From assembly GCF_023544665.1 (NCBI RefSeq), contig NZ_JAMJFL010000014.1, positions 62,001 through 126,000 on the forward strand: a DNA stretch of 64,000 nucleotides. The letters run 5' to 3'. The DNA is from Streptomyces sp. YS415 (GTDB lineage Bacteria > Actinomycetota > Actinomycetes > Streptomycetales > Streptomycetaceae). A model generated the notes under the pieces. The model was not told the DNA's origin. It did not search any database and was given only the letters and a program-made list of their open reading frames with translations. Positions 45,979 to 54,846 of the stretch are shown here, piece by piece. Position 1 is the first letter of the stretch; each line of letters starts with the position of its first letter. Position numbers and translations under genes: made by a program.

Positions 45979-46299
45979 TCACCCGTGCGCGTCGTCCGGC
46001 TTGCCGCCCGGCGTGGCGTCTGGCTTCGACCAGGGCCACTTCAGCCGGCTCTCCACCCGCCCCTCGGGGTCGTACGCATACTTCCAGCGCCGGGTGAGCC
46101 CGACGGGCCGGCCCTCGACGCGCGGCACGCGACGGTAGATCAGCACGGTGGGCGGGCCGCCGCCGGCGTCCGGGACGGGGATGCGGTACGTCTTGGGCGG
46201 GTGCCCGGTGATCCCCAGCAGCACGGGGAGCACCCGCCCGTCCAGGGGACCGCCCTCGAAGGGGGTGTCTTCGCTTCTCACGGCACCAGTGTCAGCCAT
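45979..46299 (-). CDS. hypothetical protein downstream of and overlapping a TetR gene
   Basis: A 106-residue soluble protein with no recognised domain. Conserved-looking parts are TPFEGGPLDGRVLPVLLG, TYRIPVPDAGGGPPTVLIYR and RRWKYAYDPEGRVESRLKWPW. The pattern is typical of small, aromatic and basic Streptomyces hypothetical proteins. Its ATG lies eight bases inside the end of the TetR gene, so the two are translated together. The function is unknown. Confidence 0.75.
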   Translation of the reverse strand: MADTGAVRSEDTPFEGGPLDGRVLPVLLGITGHPPKTYRIPVPDAGGGPPTVLIYRRVPRVEGRPVGLTRRWKYAYDPEGRVESRLKWPWSKPDATPGGKPDDAHG

Positions 46300-46945
46300 C
46301 CTCGGCGAGCGCCCGGACCAGCTCGGCGGTCTGGGGGTCGCGGGCGCCGGTCACGGAGAGCACGGCGACGAACTGGTCGACCAGCCAGTCGCGCATCTCG
46401 TCGAGGGGGATCTGCTTGTCCTCGTCCAGCCACAGCAGCGAGGCCGCCTCGACGGCGGTGATCCACACCTTGACGGTCATCCGGAGCCGGAGGCCGGGCG
46501 CGGTGACCTGAAGATGGCTGAGGATGTGCTGCGCGGCGGCCCGGCGCACGCCGTCGACGATCGCGGTGGTCCGTGAGGTCTCGACGACGCTGCCGCCCTG
46601 GAGCAGCGCGCTGAAACCGGCGTCGTGCTGGTCGACGAAGGCCAGATACCGGTCGAGCGCCCGTCCGAGCCGGGACAGCAGCGGGCCCTCACGGGGCTCG
46701 TCGAAGCACTGCTCGAGCTCCTCGGCGGCGGACCGCAGGGCGGCCTCGTACAGCTGCTGCTTGCCGCCGGGGAAGTACCGGTACACCAGCGGCCGCGACA
46801 CCCCGGCGGCCTCCGCCACGTCGTCGAGCGAGACCTCTTCGGGCGCCCGGTGGGCGAAGAGCGACAGAGCGGCGGTGAGCAACTGACTGCGCCGCTCCTC
46901 GACACTGAGACGTCGATAGGCGGGAGTGGGTGCCGAGGGCCTCAT
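46292..46945 (-). CDS. TetR family transcriptional regulator
   Basis: A 217-residue TetR regulator. The helix-turn-helix is at ~18-65 (RRSQLLTAALSLFAHRAPEEVSLDDVAEAAGVSRPLVYRYFPGGKQQLY in pieces) with the usual YRYF recognition end. The ligand domain is helical (EAASLLWLDEDKQIPLDEMRDWL). It is followed and overlapped by a small hypothetical gene. The upstream 720 bases are repeat-like and without genes. It may control the diiron enzyme genes beyond, but there is no direct sequence proof. Confidence 0.9.
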   Translation of the reverse strand: MRPSAPTPAYRRLSVEERRSQLLTAALSLFAHRAPEEVSLDDVAEAAGVSRPLVYRYFPGGKQQLYEAALRSAAEELEQCFDEPREGPLLSRLGRALDRYLAFVDQHDAGFSALLQGGSVVETSRTTAIVDGVRRAAAQHILSHLQVTAPGLRLRMTVKVWITAVEAASLLWLDEDKQIPLDEMRDWLVDQFVAVLSVTGARDPQTAELVRALAEDG

Positions 46946-46989
46946 GACGTGCAGCGTAACCGCAACCCCCACCCCCGCCCGCCGGCCAA

Positions 46990-47665
46990 CCACAAACCAC
47001 AGCCACCGCGCCCCGGCTGCCCCGGGCATCTGCCTGTACGGCCCCCTGGCCCGGCCGCCCGGGCATCTGGGGTGTACGGCCACCCCGACCCGGCCGGCCG
47101 GGCATTCGCGGTGTGGCGGCCCGCCTTCGCCCGTCCGCGTCCGGTCCGTCAGCCGTGGTGCACGGCTGGTCCGGCCCGGCAGCGCGGCGTGCGGTCATCC
47201 CCGCGGGGCCACGCGTGGGTCGGCTGCTGCTCTGCGCCGCACATGCCGGGGCGGGCATCGGTGGTGGGCGGCCGGCCCCGGCGGGGCGGGCAGCTGCGGT
47301 GTGGCGGGCTGCCCCGCCTGTCCGCGTCCGGTCCGTCAGCCCTGGTGTGCGGCCAGCCCGTCGCGGCTCCGCCTGGGCAAAGGCAGCCGCGCAGCCCGGC
47401 CGGGCGGGCAGCTGCGGCGTGCGGTCATCACCCGCGCGAAGCCGCGCGGGGTCAGCAGCCGCGAAGCTGCAGCCGCCCCGCCATGCCCCGCCCGGGACGG
47501 CACCCGCTCCGCGAAGCTGCCTTGCCCCCAGCCAGGCCCCGCCCGGGGCGGCAGCCATCCCGTGCAGCTGCCCCAACCTCCGGGGCCCTGCCCGGGACGC
47601 CAGCCGCCCGGTGCAGATGCCCCACCTCCGGCCAGGCCCCGCCCCAGGCAGCCGCCCCCGCCCCT
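46990..47665. repeat. degenerate, low-complexity repeat region
   Basis: About 720 bases between the TetR and diiron genes without a convincing gene. Imperfect direct repeats are seen: a 22-base identical block at 47133-47154 and 47320-47341 (beginning GTCCGCGTCCGGTCCG, 187 bases apart), GCGGCGTGCGGTCATC at about 47184 and 47415, and GGCGGGCAGCTGCGG twice near 47285 and 47404. The last 200 bases repeat GCAGCTGCC/GCCAGGCCCCGCCC motifs. Coding frames here are repeat artefacts. Confidence 0.6.
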
Positions 47666-48604
47666 CTACGCCAGCAGTCCCGACGACTTCCACAGGCGGC
47701 GGCCGACGCCGCGGAGTACTCCGATGTCGTCCAGGAAGTCCGTCAGCCGCTTCGAGCCGGTCTGCATGACCTCCCGCCGGTGCCCGCTGGCCCGCACCTG
47801 GGCCATGGCCTCCCGCTTGTCCAGGCCCACGTTCGTGTAGACGTCGGGGTTCACGAACGCCACCGAGAACACCCGGGCGAACTCCCCGGAGGTGACCCGG
47901 GTGAACTCCTGCGACCACCTCGGCGCCGTCAGCATCTGCCGCCGCAGCTCCTCACGGGCGTAGCGGACATGGCGGGCCTCCTCCACCACGTGGATCCGCG
48001 TAACGCCCCGCACCAGCGGCTGCACCCGCTCGTCCGGGAACGTCAGCCGCTGCATCCAGTCCAGGACCTCCTCGCCGAGCAGCGTCGCCGTGAAGGAACC
48101 CGGAGTCGTGGAGATGGTCTTGAACAGCCGGCCCAGGTTCTGGTGCACCCGGCTCACCGGGTACCAGGGCGTCTCCCCGCGCGAGATGAGCCGCGCGAAC
48201 ATCTTCGAGTGCCGGCACTCGTCCTCGATCTCGGTGAGCGCGTACCGCACATGCGCGCTCGTCGCGGCCTTGTCGTAGATGTGCCGCACCAGCAGCTGCA
48301 TGAGGATCAGCTCGAACCAGATGCCGAGGGAGGCCAGCGCCGCCGACTCGTGCTGCGAGAGCAGGATCCGCTGCTCCTCGCTCATCCGCTTCCACATCGG
48401 GGTGTCGTACAGCGACACCAGCTCCGGCGGCCAGAACCACTTGCCCTCCTCGAAGGGCGCGTCCCAGTCCAGCTCCTTGTCGGGATCGAAGGAGTGCTTC
48501 GCGGAGGAGTCGAGCAGCCGTTCGGCCACCTGCTCCCGGTCCTTCAGCAGGCCCAGCGCGTCGCGCAGGCCCTCGAGCGCGTCGGCTTCCGTGAGGGTCG
48601 TCAT
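47666..48604 (-). CDS. AurF-like diiron oxygenase
   Basis: A 312-residue helical protein of the AurF/p-aminobenzoate N-oxygenase and ribonucleotide-reductase-like ferritin fold. Metal-ligand motifs are visible: an early Glu/His pair in LSQHESAALASLGIWFE, EIEDECRHSKMFARLI, and VEEARHVRYAREEL. Such enzymes use two irons and oxygen for N- or C-oxidation. It is divergent from another diiron protein gene, with 127 bases between. A 14-bp palindrome in that space suggests shared control. The substrate is unknown. Confidence 0.88.
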   Translation of the reverse strand: MTTLTEADALEGLRDALGLLKDREQVAERLLDSSAKHSFDPDKELDWDAPFEEGKWFWPPELVSLYDTPMWKRMSEEQRILLSQHESAALASLGIWFELILMQLLVRHIYDKAATSAHVRYALTEIEDECRHSKMFARLISRGETPWYPVSRVHQNLGRLFKTISTTPGSFTATLLGEEVLDWMQRLTFPDERVQPLVRGVTRIHVVEEARHVRYAREELRRQMLTAPRWSQEFTRVTSGEFARVFSVAFVNPDVYTNVGLDKREAMAQVRASGHRREVMQTGSKRLTDFLDDIGVLRGVGRRLWKSSGLLA

Positions 48605-48642
48605 CGTTCTCCCAATCAGTTACCCGGGGTCACATCCTCCGT

Positions 48643-48656
48643 AGTCTTATGAGACT
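48643..48656. promoter_or_regulatory. palindrome in the divergent diiron promoter region
   Basis: AGTCT-TATG-AGACT (48643-48656) is an inverted repeat with perfect 5-bp arms between two divergently transcribed diiron genes. It is a possible operator, perhaps for the TetR protein encoded at 46292-46945. Confidence 0.4.
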
Positions 48657-48731
48657 GCCTGTCAGCAAGCCCGTCAATCCCTTGCGCGCGACTTGTTGAC
48701 CCCGCGTCTACCGAGCGGGAGTCTGCGAGAC

Positions 48732-49835
48732 ATGCCGACATACGACCTGTACGCCAACAACCCGGGAGAACCCCTCTGGGAGGTGCCGGCGTCCGGCGCG
48801 GCCCGCTTCGCCTGGGAGTACGACGACGGCCGCGACCGTCTGCTCGCCCTGTATCAGAAGGGCAAGGACAAGCAGTGGGACGGGCAGCGGCGCATCGACT
48901 GGGACCTGGAGGTCGACCCCTACGACCCCCTCGGCACCCCCGACGAGGCGCTGTCCCTCTACGGCACCCGGCACTGGGCCAAGTTCACGGACGCCGACAA
49001 GGGGGAGTTGCGCAGGCACTACGCCTCCTGGCAGTTCAGCCAGTTCCTGCACGGCGAACAGGGCGCGATGGTGTGCGCCGCCCGCATCGTGGAGTCGGTG
49101 CCCGATCTGGACGCCAAGTTCTACTCGGCGACCCAGACCATGGACGAGGCCCGGCACGCGGAGATCTACGGCCGTTTCCTGCACGAGAAGGTCGGGATGC
49201 TGTACCCGATCGACGACAACCTCCAGGCGCTGCTCGGCGACACCCTGCGCGACCGCCGCTGGGACATGCCCTACCTCGGCATGCAGGTGCTCATCGAGGG
49301 CCTCGCGCTCGCCGCGTTCGGCATGATCCGCGACACCACGGACAAGCCCCTGCCGAAGCAGATCCTCGCCTACGTCATGCAGGACGAGGCCCGCCACGTG
49401 GCCTTCGGCCGGATGGCCCTGCGCGACTACTACCGGCAGCTCACCGACGCCGAACGGCGCGAGCGCGAGGAGTTCGTCATCGAGGGCTGCTACCTGATGC
49501 GCGACCGGCTGCGGGGCGTGGAGGTGCTGGAGAACTTCGGCATCCCGAAGGCCGAGGCGGAGGAGTACAGCGAACAGTCCGAATTCCTGGCCCTCTTCCG
49601 CCGGTTGCTGTTCTCCCGCATCGTCCCCTGCGTCAAGGACATCGGCCTGTGGGGCAAACGCCTCCAGCAGGCCTACGTCGACATGGGCGTCCTGGAAATG
49701 GGCGACTCCAGCCTCGACCTGCTGATGGCGCAGGACGAGGAGATCGCCGAGAAGCTGGACGCGGAGCGCTTCGCGGCGGAGGAGCGGGAGCGGGTGGCGG
49801 AGGTGGGGGAGGCGATCGAGGAGGGCCGCGGCTAG
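48732..49835 (+). CDS. ferritin-like / ribonucleotide reductase-like diiron protein
   Basis: A 367-residue helical protein with ferritin-like diiron motifs: WQFSQFLHGEQGAMVCAARI (first Glu), TQTMDEARHAEIYGRFL (ExxH), a third Glu near QVLIEGLALAAFG, and VMQDEARHVAFGRMAL (second ExxH). These match two-iron oxygenase/R2-like oxidases of unknown substrate common in actinomycetes. The ATG at 48732 begins PTYDLYANNPGEPLWEVP. The charged C-terminal tail (RFAAEERERVAEVGEAIEEG) is likely helical. It may act in the same oxidation pathway as the divergent AurF-like enzyme. Confidence 0.88.
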   Translation: MPTYDLYANNPGEPLWEVPASGAARFAWEYDDGRDRLLALYQKGKDKQWDGQRRIDWDLEVDPYDPLGTPDEALSLYGTRHWAKFTDADKGELRRHYASWQFSQFLHGEQGAMVCAARIVESVPDLDAKFYSATQTMDEARHAEIYGRFLHEKVGMLYPIDDNLQALLGDTLRDRRWDMPYLGMQVLIEGLALAAFGMIRDTTDKPLPKQILAYVMQDEARHVAFGRMALRDYYRQLTDAERREREEFVIEGCYLMRDRLRGVEVLENFGIPKAEAEEYSEQSEFLALFRRLLFSRIVPCVKDIGLWGKRLQQAYVDMGVLEMGDSSLDLLMAQDEEIAEKLDAERFAAEERERVAEVGEAIEEGRG

Positions 49836-50214
49836 ATCAGGGCCACCATGGCCTCCTCGGCCTTCTCGAACCTCCCCCACCGCCTCAAGGGCGTGGGGGG
49901 ACCCCCACCCGGCGGCGGGCCGGCATCTCGTGGTGGCGGCCCTGGTACATGTACGCCGTCAGCGCGTCGGCGTCCCGCCACACCGGCATGTTGATGATCA
50001 GCCACTCGTCCCCGAGGACGGCGATCTCCGTCGCGTCACCGGATTCGCCCTGGAGGCGCCGGACGACCCCGTCCGCCGCGTCGGCGTCGGCGTTCACCGG
50101 GTCCAGAGCGTCGACGCAGTCCTTCAACTGCGGTGAGTCCAGCGGGAACTTGAGGCGGGCGACGTTGACCTCGGCGAGTTGGTGCGCGGCCGTCGACTCA
50201 GTCATGGGCGTCAT
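49832..50214 (-). pseudogene. DUF3291 gene truncated and interrupted by a small palindromic element
   Basis: The 109-codon open frame 49885-50214 matches DUF3291 (HQLAEVNVARLKFPLDSPQL; DEWLIINMPVWRDADALTAY; MYQGRHHEMPARRR), then departs into VGVPPRP and a stop. Beyond a ~40-base palindromic element (49871-49911) the expected continuation resumes in another frame as FEKAEEAMVAL, ending at 49832. Family members in my memory go on with LWWVPAG and ~40 further residues, so the 3' part is lost too. The product is therefore altered at its end; it could still fold but is best called degraded. Confidence 0.7.
49871..49911. repeat. short palindromic element inserted in DUF3291 gene
   Basis: About 41 bases with overlapping hairpins: CCCCCAC...GTGGGGG (stem closed over CGCCTCAAGGGC) and GTGGGGG-GA-CCCCCAC. 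Similar GGGGGTCCCCC-type palindromes are scattered between Streptomyces genes. Here it lies at the end of two convergent genes and could end transcription. Confidence 0.65.
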
Positions 50215-50259
50215 GAACCGAACGTCAGGTCGGGCGCCCGAGCCACGGAACCCCCCGTC

Positions 50260-51717
50260 TCACCCAGCGAGCACCGCCTGCATCACCGCCCGCGCGATCG
50301 GCGCCGCGTCCCCGCCCCCGCTGATCTCCCCGCGGTCCGCGTCCGCGTCCTCCACCACCACCGCGACCGCCACCCGGGGATCCAGGTCCCGCGCCCCCTG
50401 TGCCCACGACACGAACCACGCGTACGGCGTACCGGCGTTGCCGATCCCGTGCTGCGCGGTGCCGGTCTTGCCGCCGACGGTCGCCCCCGGGATCGCCGCG
50501 TTCGCACCCGTGCCCTTGCGCACCACGTCCGTCATCAGCTTCCGCAGCTGCTGCGCGGTCGCCGGATGCATCGCCTGCCGCACCGGCCGGGACCCGGCGG
50601 TCGTCAGGGTCGCCCCGCCCGCCCTCGTCGTCCGCTCCACCAGGTACGGCTCTCGCACCTGCCCCCCGTTCGCGACCGCCGCCGCGACCATCGCCATCTG
50701 CAGGGGTGTCGCCCGCGTGTTGTACTGCCCGATCGCCGACAGCGCGAGCTGCGCCCGGTCCACCGAGGTGTCGAAGGTGCTCGGCGCCACCGAGTACGGG
50801 ATCCGCAGCCCGGTGTCGTTGAAGCCGAAGGCCGCCGCGGTGGCCGCCAGGTCGGTCACCCCCACCCGCACCCCGAGCCGCGCGAACACCGTGTTGCACG
50901 ACCACACGAAGGCGGCCCGCAAGGACGCGTTCCTGCACCCCTTCAACTCGTTCGTCAGGCTCGTGGTGGTGCCGGGCAGGGTGTACGGGTCGGGGGAGTC
51001 GGTCCGTTCGCCGACATCGGTGACCACCTCCGCGTCCAGCGCCGCCGCCGCGGTCACCACCTTGAAGGTCGACCCCGGCGGATACGTCTGCCGTACCGCC
51101 CGGTTGAGCATCGGCTTGTCCGGGTCCTCGTTCAGCCCGACCCAGGACCGGGCCACGGCGGGACCGTTGCCGGACAGCGCCTCCGGGTTGTAGGAGGGGG
51201 CCGACACCAGCGCCAGGATGCGGCCCGTCGACGGCTCGATCGCGGCCACCGCGCCCTTGCGCCCGGCGAGCCCGTCGTAGGCCGCCCGCTGTGCCGCCGC
51301 GCTGAGCGTGGTCACCACGTCCCCGCCCGGGTTCCGGGCCCGGGTCAGGTCGTTCAGCAGCGGGAACGGCGCCAGCATCGGGTCCGCCCCGGACAGCACC
51401 CCGTCCTCGGTGTGCTCCAGGAACGACGTGCCGTACACCTGCGAGGCGAAGCCGGTCACCGGCGCGTACAGGGGGCCGTCCCGGTAGGTGCGTTCGTAGC
51501 GGAGCTGTTCGCCGGTGTCCTTGGAGCCGGTGACCGGACGGCCGCCGACCAGGATGTCGCCGCGCGGCTTGCCGTACCGGGCGATGGTCTCCCGCCGGTT
51601 GGCGGAGTTGTCTTCGTAGACGCCGGCCCCGAACACCTGGATGCGGGCGGCGTTGACCAGCAGCGCGGCCAGCAGCAGGGCGCAGAAGACGGCCGCGAGC
51701 CGGATGTGCCGGGTCAC
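50260..51717 (-). CDS. penicillin-binding protein, transpeptidase (PBPA/PBP2-like class B)
   Basis: A 485-residue class B penicillin-binding protein. One N-terminal membrane anchor (LAAVFCALLLAALLVNAARI) is followed by the dimerisation domain and the transpeptidase with its three motifs: Ser216 in STFK, SCN at 273-275 and KTGT at 417-420. It cross-links peptidoglycan outside the membrane. GTG start at 51717 overlaps the stop of the RodA/FtsW gene, giving a SEDS polymerase plus PBP pair working as one wall-synthesis unit, as in PbpA-RodA of actinobacteria. Confidence 0.93.
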   Translation of the reverse strand: MTRHIRLAAVFCALLLAALLVNAARIQVFGAGVYEDNSANRRETIARYGKPRGDILVGGRPVTGSKDTGEQLRYERTYRDGPLYAPVTGFASQVYGTSFLEHTEDGVLSGADPMLAPFPLLNDLTRARNPGGDVVTTLSAAAQRAAYDGLAGRKGAVAAIEPSTGRILALVSAPSYNPEALSGNGPAVARSWVGLNEDPDKPMLNRAVRQTYPPGSTFKVVTAAAALDAEVVTDVGERTDSPDPYTLPGTTTSLTNELKGCRNASLRAAFVWSCNTVFARLGVRVGVTDLAATAAAFGFNDTGLRIPYSVAPSTFDTSVDRAQLALSAIGQYNTRATPLQMAMVAAAVANGGQVREPYLVERTTRAGGATLTTAGSRPVRQAMHPATAQQLRKLMTDVVRKGTGANAAIPGATVGGKTGTAQHGIGNAGTPYAWFVSWAQGARDLDPRVAVAVVVEDADADRGEISGGGDAAPIARAVMQAVLAG

Positions 51718-53078
51718 GGCGTCCCCTCCGTGCCGTCGTAGGTCCGTCGCGCCGAGTCGCTCAGCCGGACCAGCAGTGCCACGATCGCCCAGTTGGTGAC
51801 CACCGACGAGCCGCCCTGTGCCAGGAACGGCATCGCCATGCCGGTCAGCGGGATCAGCCCGCCCACTCCGCCGGCGATCACGAACACCTGGAGGGCCACG
51901 ATGGAGGCCAGGCCCACCGCGAGCAGCCGGCCGAAGGGGTCGCGCAGCGCGAGCCCGGTCCGGTAACCGCGCTCCACCAGGAGGCCGTAGAGCAGAAAGA
52001 TCGCGGACAGTCCGGCCAGGCCCAGCTCCTCGCCCGCGGTGGCCAGGATGAAGTCCGACTTGACGGCGAACCCGATCAGCACGGAGTGCCCGAGCCCGAG
52101 TCCGGTGCCGGTGATGCCGCCCGCCGCGAAGGCGAACAGCGACTGGGAGAGCTGGTTGGGGCCCCGGCCCGCCTCGATCGACGCGAACGGGTGCAGCCAG
52201 TCCTCGACCCTGCTGTGCACATGCGGCTCCAGCCACCCCACGGCCACCGCACCCAGCGCCGCCAGCAGCAGCCCCACGGCGATCCACCCGGTGCGCCCGG
52301 TGGCGACGTACAGCAGGACCACGAACAGGCCGAAGAACAACAGCGAGGTGCCGAGGTCCCGTTCGAGGACCAGGACGCCCACGCTCACCAGCCAGACCGC
52401 CACGATCGGCCCGAGCACCCGCCCGGTCGGCAGCTGCACCCGCCACACCCGGCGGCCCGCGTACGCCAGCGCCCCCCGGTTCGCGGCCAGGTACGCGGCG
52501 AAGAACACCGCCAGCAGCACCTTCGCGAACTCACCCGGCTGGATGGAGAATCCGGCGACCCGCACCCAGATCCGGGCGCCGTTCACGGCGGGGAACAGGA
52601 TCGGCAGGATCAGCAGCCCGAGAGCGGCGGCCACGCAGACGTACGCGTAGCGCTGCAGGACCCGGTGGTCGCGCAGCAGCACCACGATCACGATGAAGAA
52701 GGCGACGCCCAGGGTGGACCACACGAGTTGGGCGGGCGCCGCCCGGTCGCCCGGGGTCTCCAGGTCGAGCCGGTAGATCAGCACCAGGCCGAGCCCGTTG
52801 AGCAGCACGCCGATCGGCAGCAGCAGCGGGTCCGCGTACGGCGCCCGGAACCGCACGGCCAGGTGGGCGACGAGCGCCAGCACACCGAGCCCGGCGCCGT
52901 AGCCGACGGCGCCGGGCGGGACGGTGCCGTGGCGGGCGAGGCCGACAGCGCAGTAGCCGTACACGGAGAGCAGGACGGCCACGACGATGAGGGAGAGTTC
53001 GATGCCACGGCGCCGGGGGAGGCGGACGGCGGGAGCGGGTGCGTCCGCTCGCGCCACGGTGGTTCCGGCCTTGCTCAT
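51714..53078 (-). CDS. SEDS-family peptidoglycan glycosyltransferase (RodA/FtsW)
   Basis: A 454-residue polytopic membrane protein of the SEDS family with about 12 hydrophobic segments. Family parts include WVRVAGFSIQPGEFAKVLLAV, VLVLERDLGTSLLFFGLFVV, LSQSLFAFAAGGITGTGLGLG, DFILATAGEELGLAG and GMAMPFLAQGGSSVVTNW. SEDS proteins polymerise glycan strands from lipid II together with a class B PBP, here the overlapping downstream gene. ATG start at 53078. Streptomyces has several such pairs; which growth or sporulation stage this one serves is not clear from sequence. Confidence 0.94.
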   Translation of the reverse strand: MSKAGTTVARADAPAPAVRLPRRRGIELSLIVVAVLLSVYGYCAVGLARHGTVPPGAVGYGAGLGVLALVAHLAVRFRAPYADPLLLPIGVLLNGLGLVLIYRLDLETPGDRAAPAQLVWSTLGVAFFIVIVVLLRDHRVLQRYAYVCVAAALGLLILPILFPAVNGARIWVRVAGFSIQPGEFAKVLLAVFFAAYLAANRGALAYAGRRVWRVQLPTGRVLGPIVAVWLVSVGVLVLERDLGTSLLFFGLFVVLLYVATGRTGWIAVGLLLAALGAVAVGWLEPHVHSRVEDWLHPFASIEAGRGPNQLSQSLFAFAAGGITGTGLGLGHSVLIGFAVKSDFILATAGEELGLAGLSAIFLLYGLLVERGYRTGLALRDPFGRLLAVGLASIVALQVFVIAGGVGGLIPLTGMAMPFLAQGGSSVVTNWAIVALLVRLSDSARRTYDGTEGTP

Positions 53079-53121
53079 GTCCGGAACTTACCCAAATAGG
53101 GCGGCTTGTGTACCTTGCGGC

Positions 53122-53475
53122 TCAGCACCAGCGTGGCGCGGGCCCGATGTTGTCGATGTACCGGGCGGATCCCCAGGCCCACGTGCCGTCGGGGAGGAGG
53201 TACCAGAGCGGGTTGCCCTGGATGTTCTGCCCGGCCGTCTTGCAGAAGATCTTCACGATCTGCCCGCGGTGCACGCTCCGGATGACCTGGCTCCCCCGGT
53301 TGGGCGCGGCGCGCAGCAGCAGGGTGTCGGCGGTCACGACCCCCTTGTACAGCCGGGAGTTGTGGTTCTGGTGATGCCCGCCCCAGTCGTCCCCGGCGAC
53401 GGCGGGCGTGACGGTGGCCGCGGCGGCGAGCGCGCCGACGGCGGCGGTTATGGCGAGGCGGGAGCGGAGCGACAT
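53122..53475 (-). CDS. small secreted SH3-domain protein
   Basis: A 117-residue exported protein. The signal peptide is RSRLAITAAVGALAAAATVTPAVAG. The mature part has a bacterial SH3-type fold: ADTLLLRAAPNRGSQVIRSV, HRGQIVKIFC, WYLLPDGTWAWGSARYI. Two cysteines (IFCK and the C-terminal WC) could form a disulfide. AGGAGG precedes the ATG at 53475. It may bind wall peptides; there is no catalytic domain. Confidence 0.88.
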   Translation of the reverse strand: MSLRSRLAITAAVGALAAAATVTPAVAGDDWGGHHQNHNSRLYKGVVTADTLLLRAAPNRGSQVIRSVHRGQIVKIFCKTAGQNIQGNPLWYLLPDGTWAWGSARYIDNIGPAPRWC

Positions 53476-53598
53476 GGGGTGTACCTCCTGGAGAGGGGGC
53501 AAAACCTGACTAATCGCCACGCTAGGGGTGTGACACGCCGGTCGCCTCTCCGCATGGGCCATCCGGAGCGCCCCGCGGCTGCGCGGTGAACCGCGCGT

Positions 53599-54846
53599 TC
53601 ACGCCCCACCGGTCGGCAGGGACAGCGTGGCCAGGGCCCCGCCCTCCTGCGCATTCGCGAAAGTGAGCCGCGCCCCGAGAACCTCGGCCTGCCCCAGCGC
53701 GATGGTCAGCCCCAGCCCGTGCCCCTTCGCGCCACCCTCCGTACGGAACCTCTGCGGCCCGTGCTCCAGCAGGTACTCCGGATAGCCGTCGCCGTGATCC
53801 CGGACCGTCACCCGGGGCCCGTCCACCGTCACGGACACCGGCCCCCGCCCATGGCGATGCGCGTTGGCCACCAGGTTCCCCAGCACCCGCTCCAGCCGCC
53901 GCCGGTCCGTCTCCACGGTGGCGTCCCGCAGCACGACCACCTCCGTGCGGCCCCCCGACGCCCGCACCACCCGCTCGGCCAGCGCCCCGAGCCGCTCGGT
54001 GTCCACATCGAGCCGCTCCCGCCCGGTGTCCAGGCGGGAGATCTCCAGCAGATCCTCGGTGAGCGTCCGCAGTGCCGCCACCCGGTCCCGCACCAACTCC
54101 GTGGGCCGCCCCGGGGGCAGCAGCTCCGCCGCCGCGTGCAGCCCCGTGAGCGGCGTCCGCAGCTCGTGTGCGACATCCGCGGTGAACCGCTGCTCGGCCT
54201 GCAGCTTCCCCTGCAGCGACCCCGCCATGGAGTCCAGCGCCGAGGCGACCGCGGCCACCTCGTCCTGCGGACGGGAGGGATCCTTCGTCCGGGGATCGTC
54301 CACGCGCGCGTCCAGATCGCCGCCGCTGATCCGCCGGGCCACCTGGGCGGTGGTGTGCAGCCGCCGCGTCACCCGGGTCACCGCGAGCGCGCCCACCAGC
54401 AGCGTCGCCCCGATCGCCAGTGCCGAGGACCACAGGATCGCCCGGTCCAGGCCGTCGATCGTGCGGGCCTGCTGGGAGTAGTCGACCTGCACGGCCAGCG
54501 CCTGCCCGCCGTCGGCCGGCCCCGCCGCCCACATGGTCGGCCGGCCCTCGTGGTCCGCGACCATCGTGCCCCGCTCCCCGCCGACCGCCAGCTCCCGCAG
54601 CGCCCCGGGCAGTCCCGGGGGATCGACGCCCGCGCCCGGCATCAGCCGGTCCCCGGCCTCGAACGCCGTCGTCGCGTCGGTCAGCCGGGACAGTGCCTCG
54701 GTGCGGGCCCGGCCGACGGTCTGGTTGGTCACCGAGACATGCACGAGCACCCCGAGCAGCGCGGTCAGCGCGCAGCACATCACGGTGATGAACACGGCGG
54801 CCTTGGTGGCGAGCGTCCCGGCCCAGCGGGGCAGCGAGAGCCTCAT
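53599..54846 (-). CDS. sensor histidine kinase without adjacent response regulator
   Basis: A 415-residue membrane kinase. Transmembrane segments are at ~14-37 and ~137-158, with a ~100-residue outer sensor between, and HAMP at ~160-215. The phospho-acceptor His227 is in ADVAHELRTPLTGL, the N-box is NLVANAHRHG, G1 VRDHGDGYP and G2 GAKGHGLGLTIA, all intact. The start ATG overlaps the stop of an upstream lipoprotein gene by four bases. No response regulator is encoded within several genes. The lipoprotein could modulate it, as CseA does for CseC; this is an analogy. Confidence 0.92.
   Translation of the reverse strand: MRLSLPRWAGTLATKAAVFITVMCCALTALLGVLVHVSVTNQTVGRARTEALSRLTDATTAFEAGDRLMPGAGVDPPGLPGALRELAVGGERGTMVADHEGRPTMWAAGPADGGQALAVQVDYSQQARTIDGLDRAILWSSALAIGATLLVGALAVTRVTRRLHTTAQVARRISGGDLDARVDDPRTKDPSRPQDEVAAVASALDSMAGSLQGKLQAEQRFTADVAHELRTPLTGLHAAAELLPPGRPTELVRDRVAALRTLTEDLLEISRLDTGRERLDVDTERLGALAERVVRASGGRTEVVVLRDATVETDRRRLERVLGNLVANAHRHGRGPVSVTVDGPRVTVRDHGDGYPEYLLEHGPQRFRTEGGAKGHGLGLTIALGQAEVLGARLTFANAQEGGALATLSLPTGGA

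Noticed and set aside
45890-45980. Possible cyclic-di-AMP riboswitch before the NlpC/P60 gene
   Set aside because: Such riboswitches precede some actinomycete wall hydrolases, but the expected conserved blocks are not found and the space is only ~100 bases.
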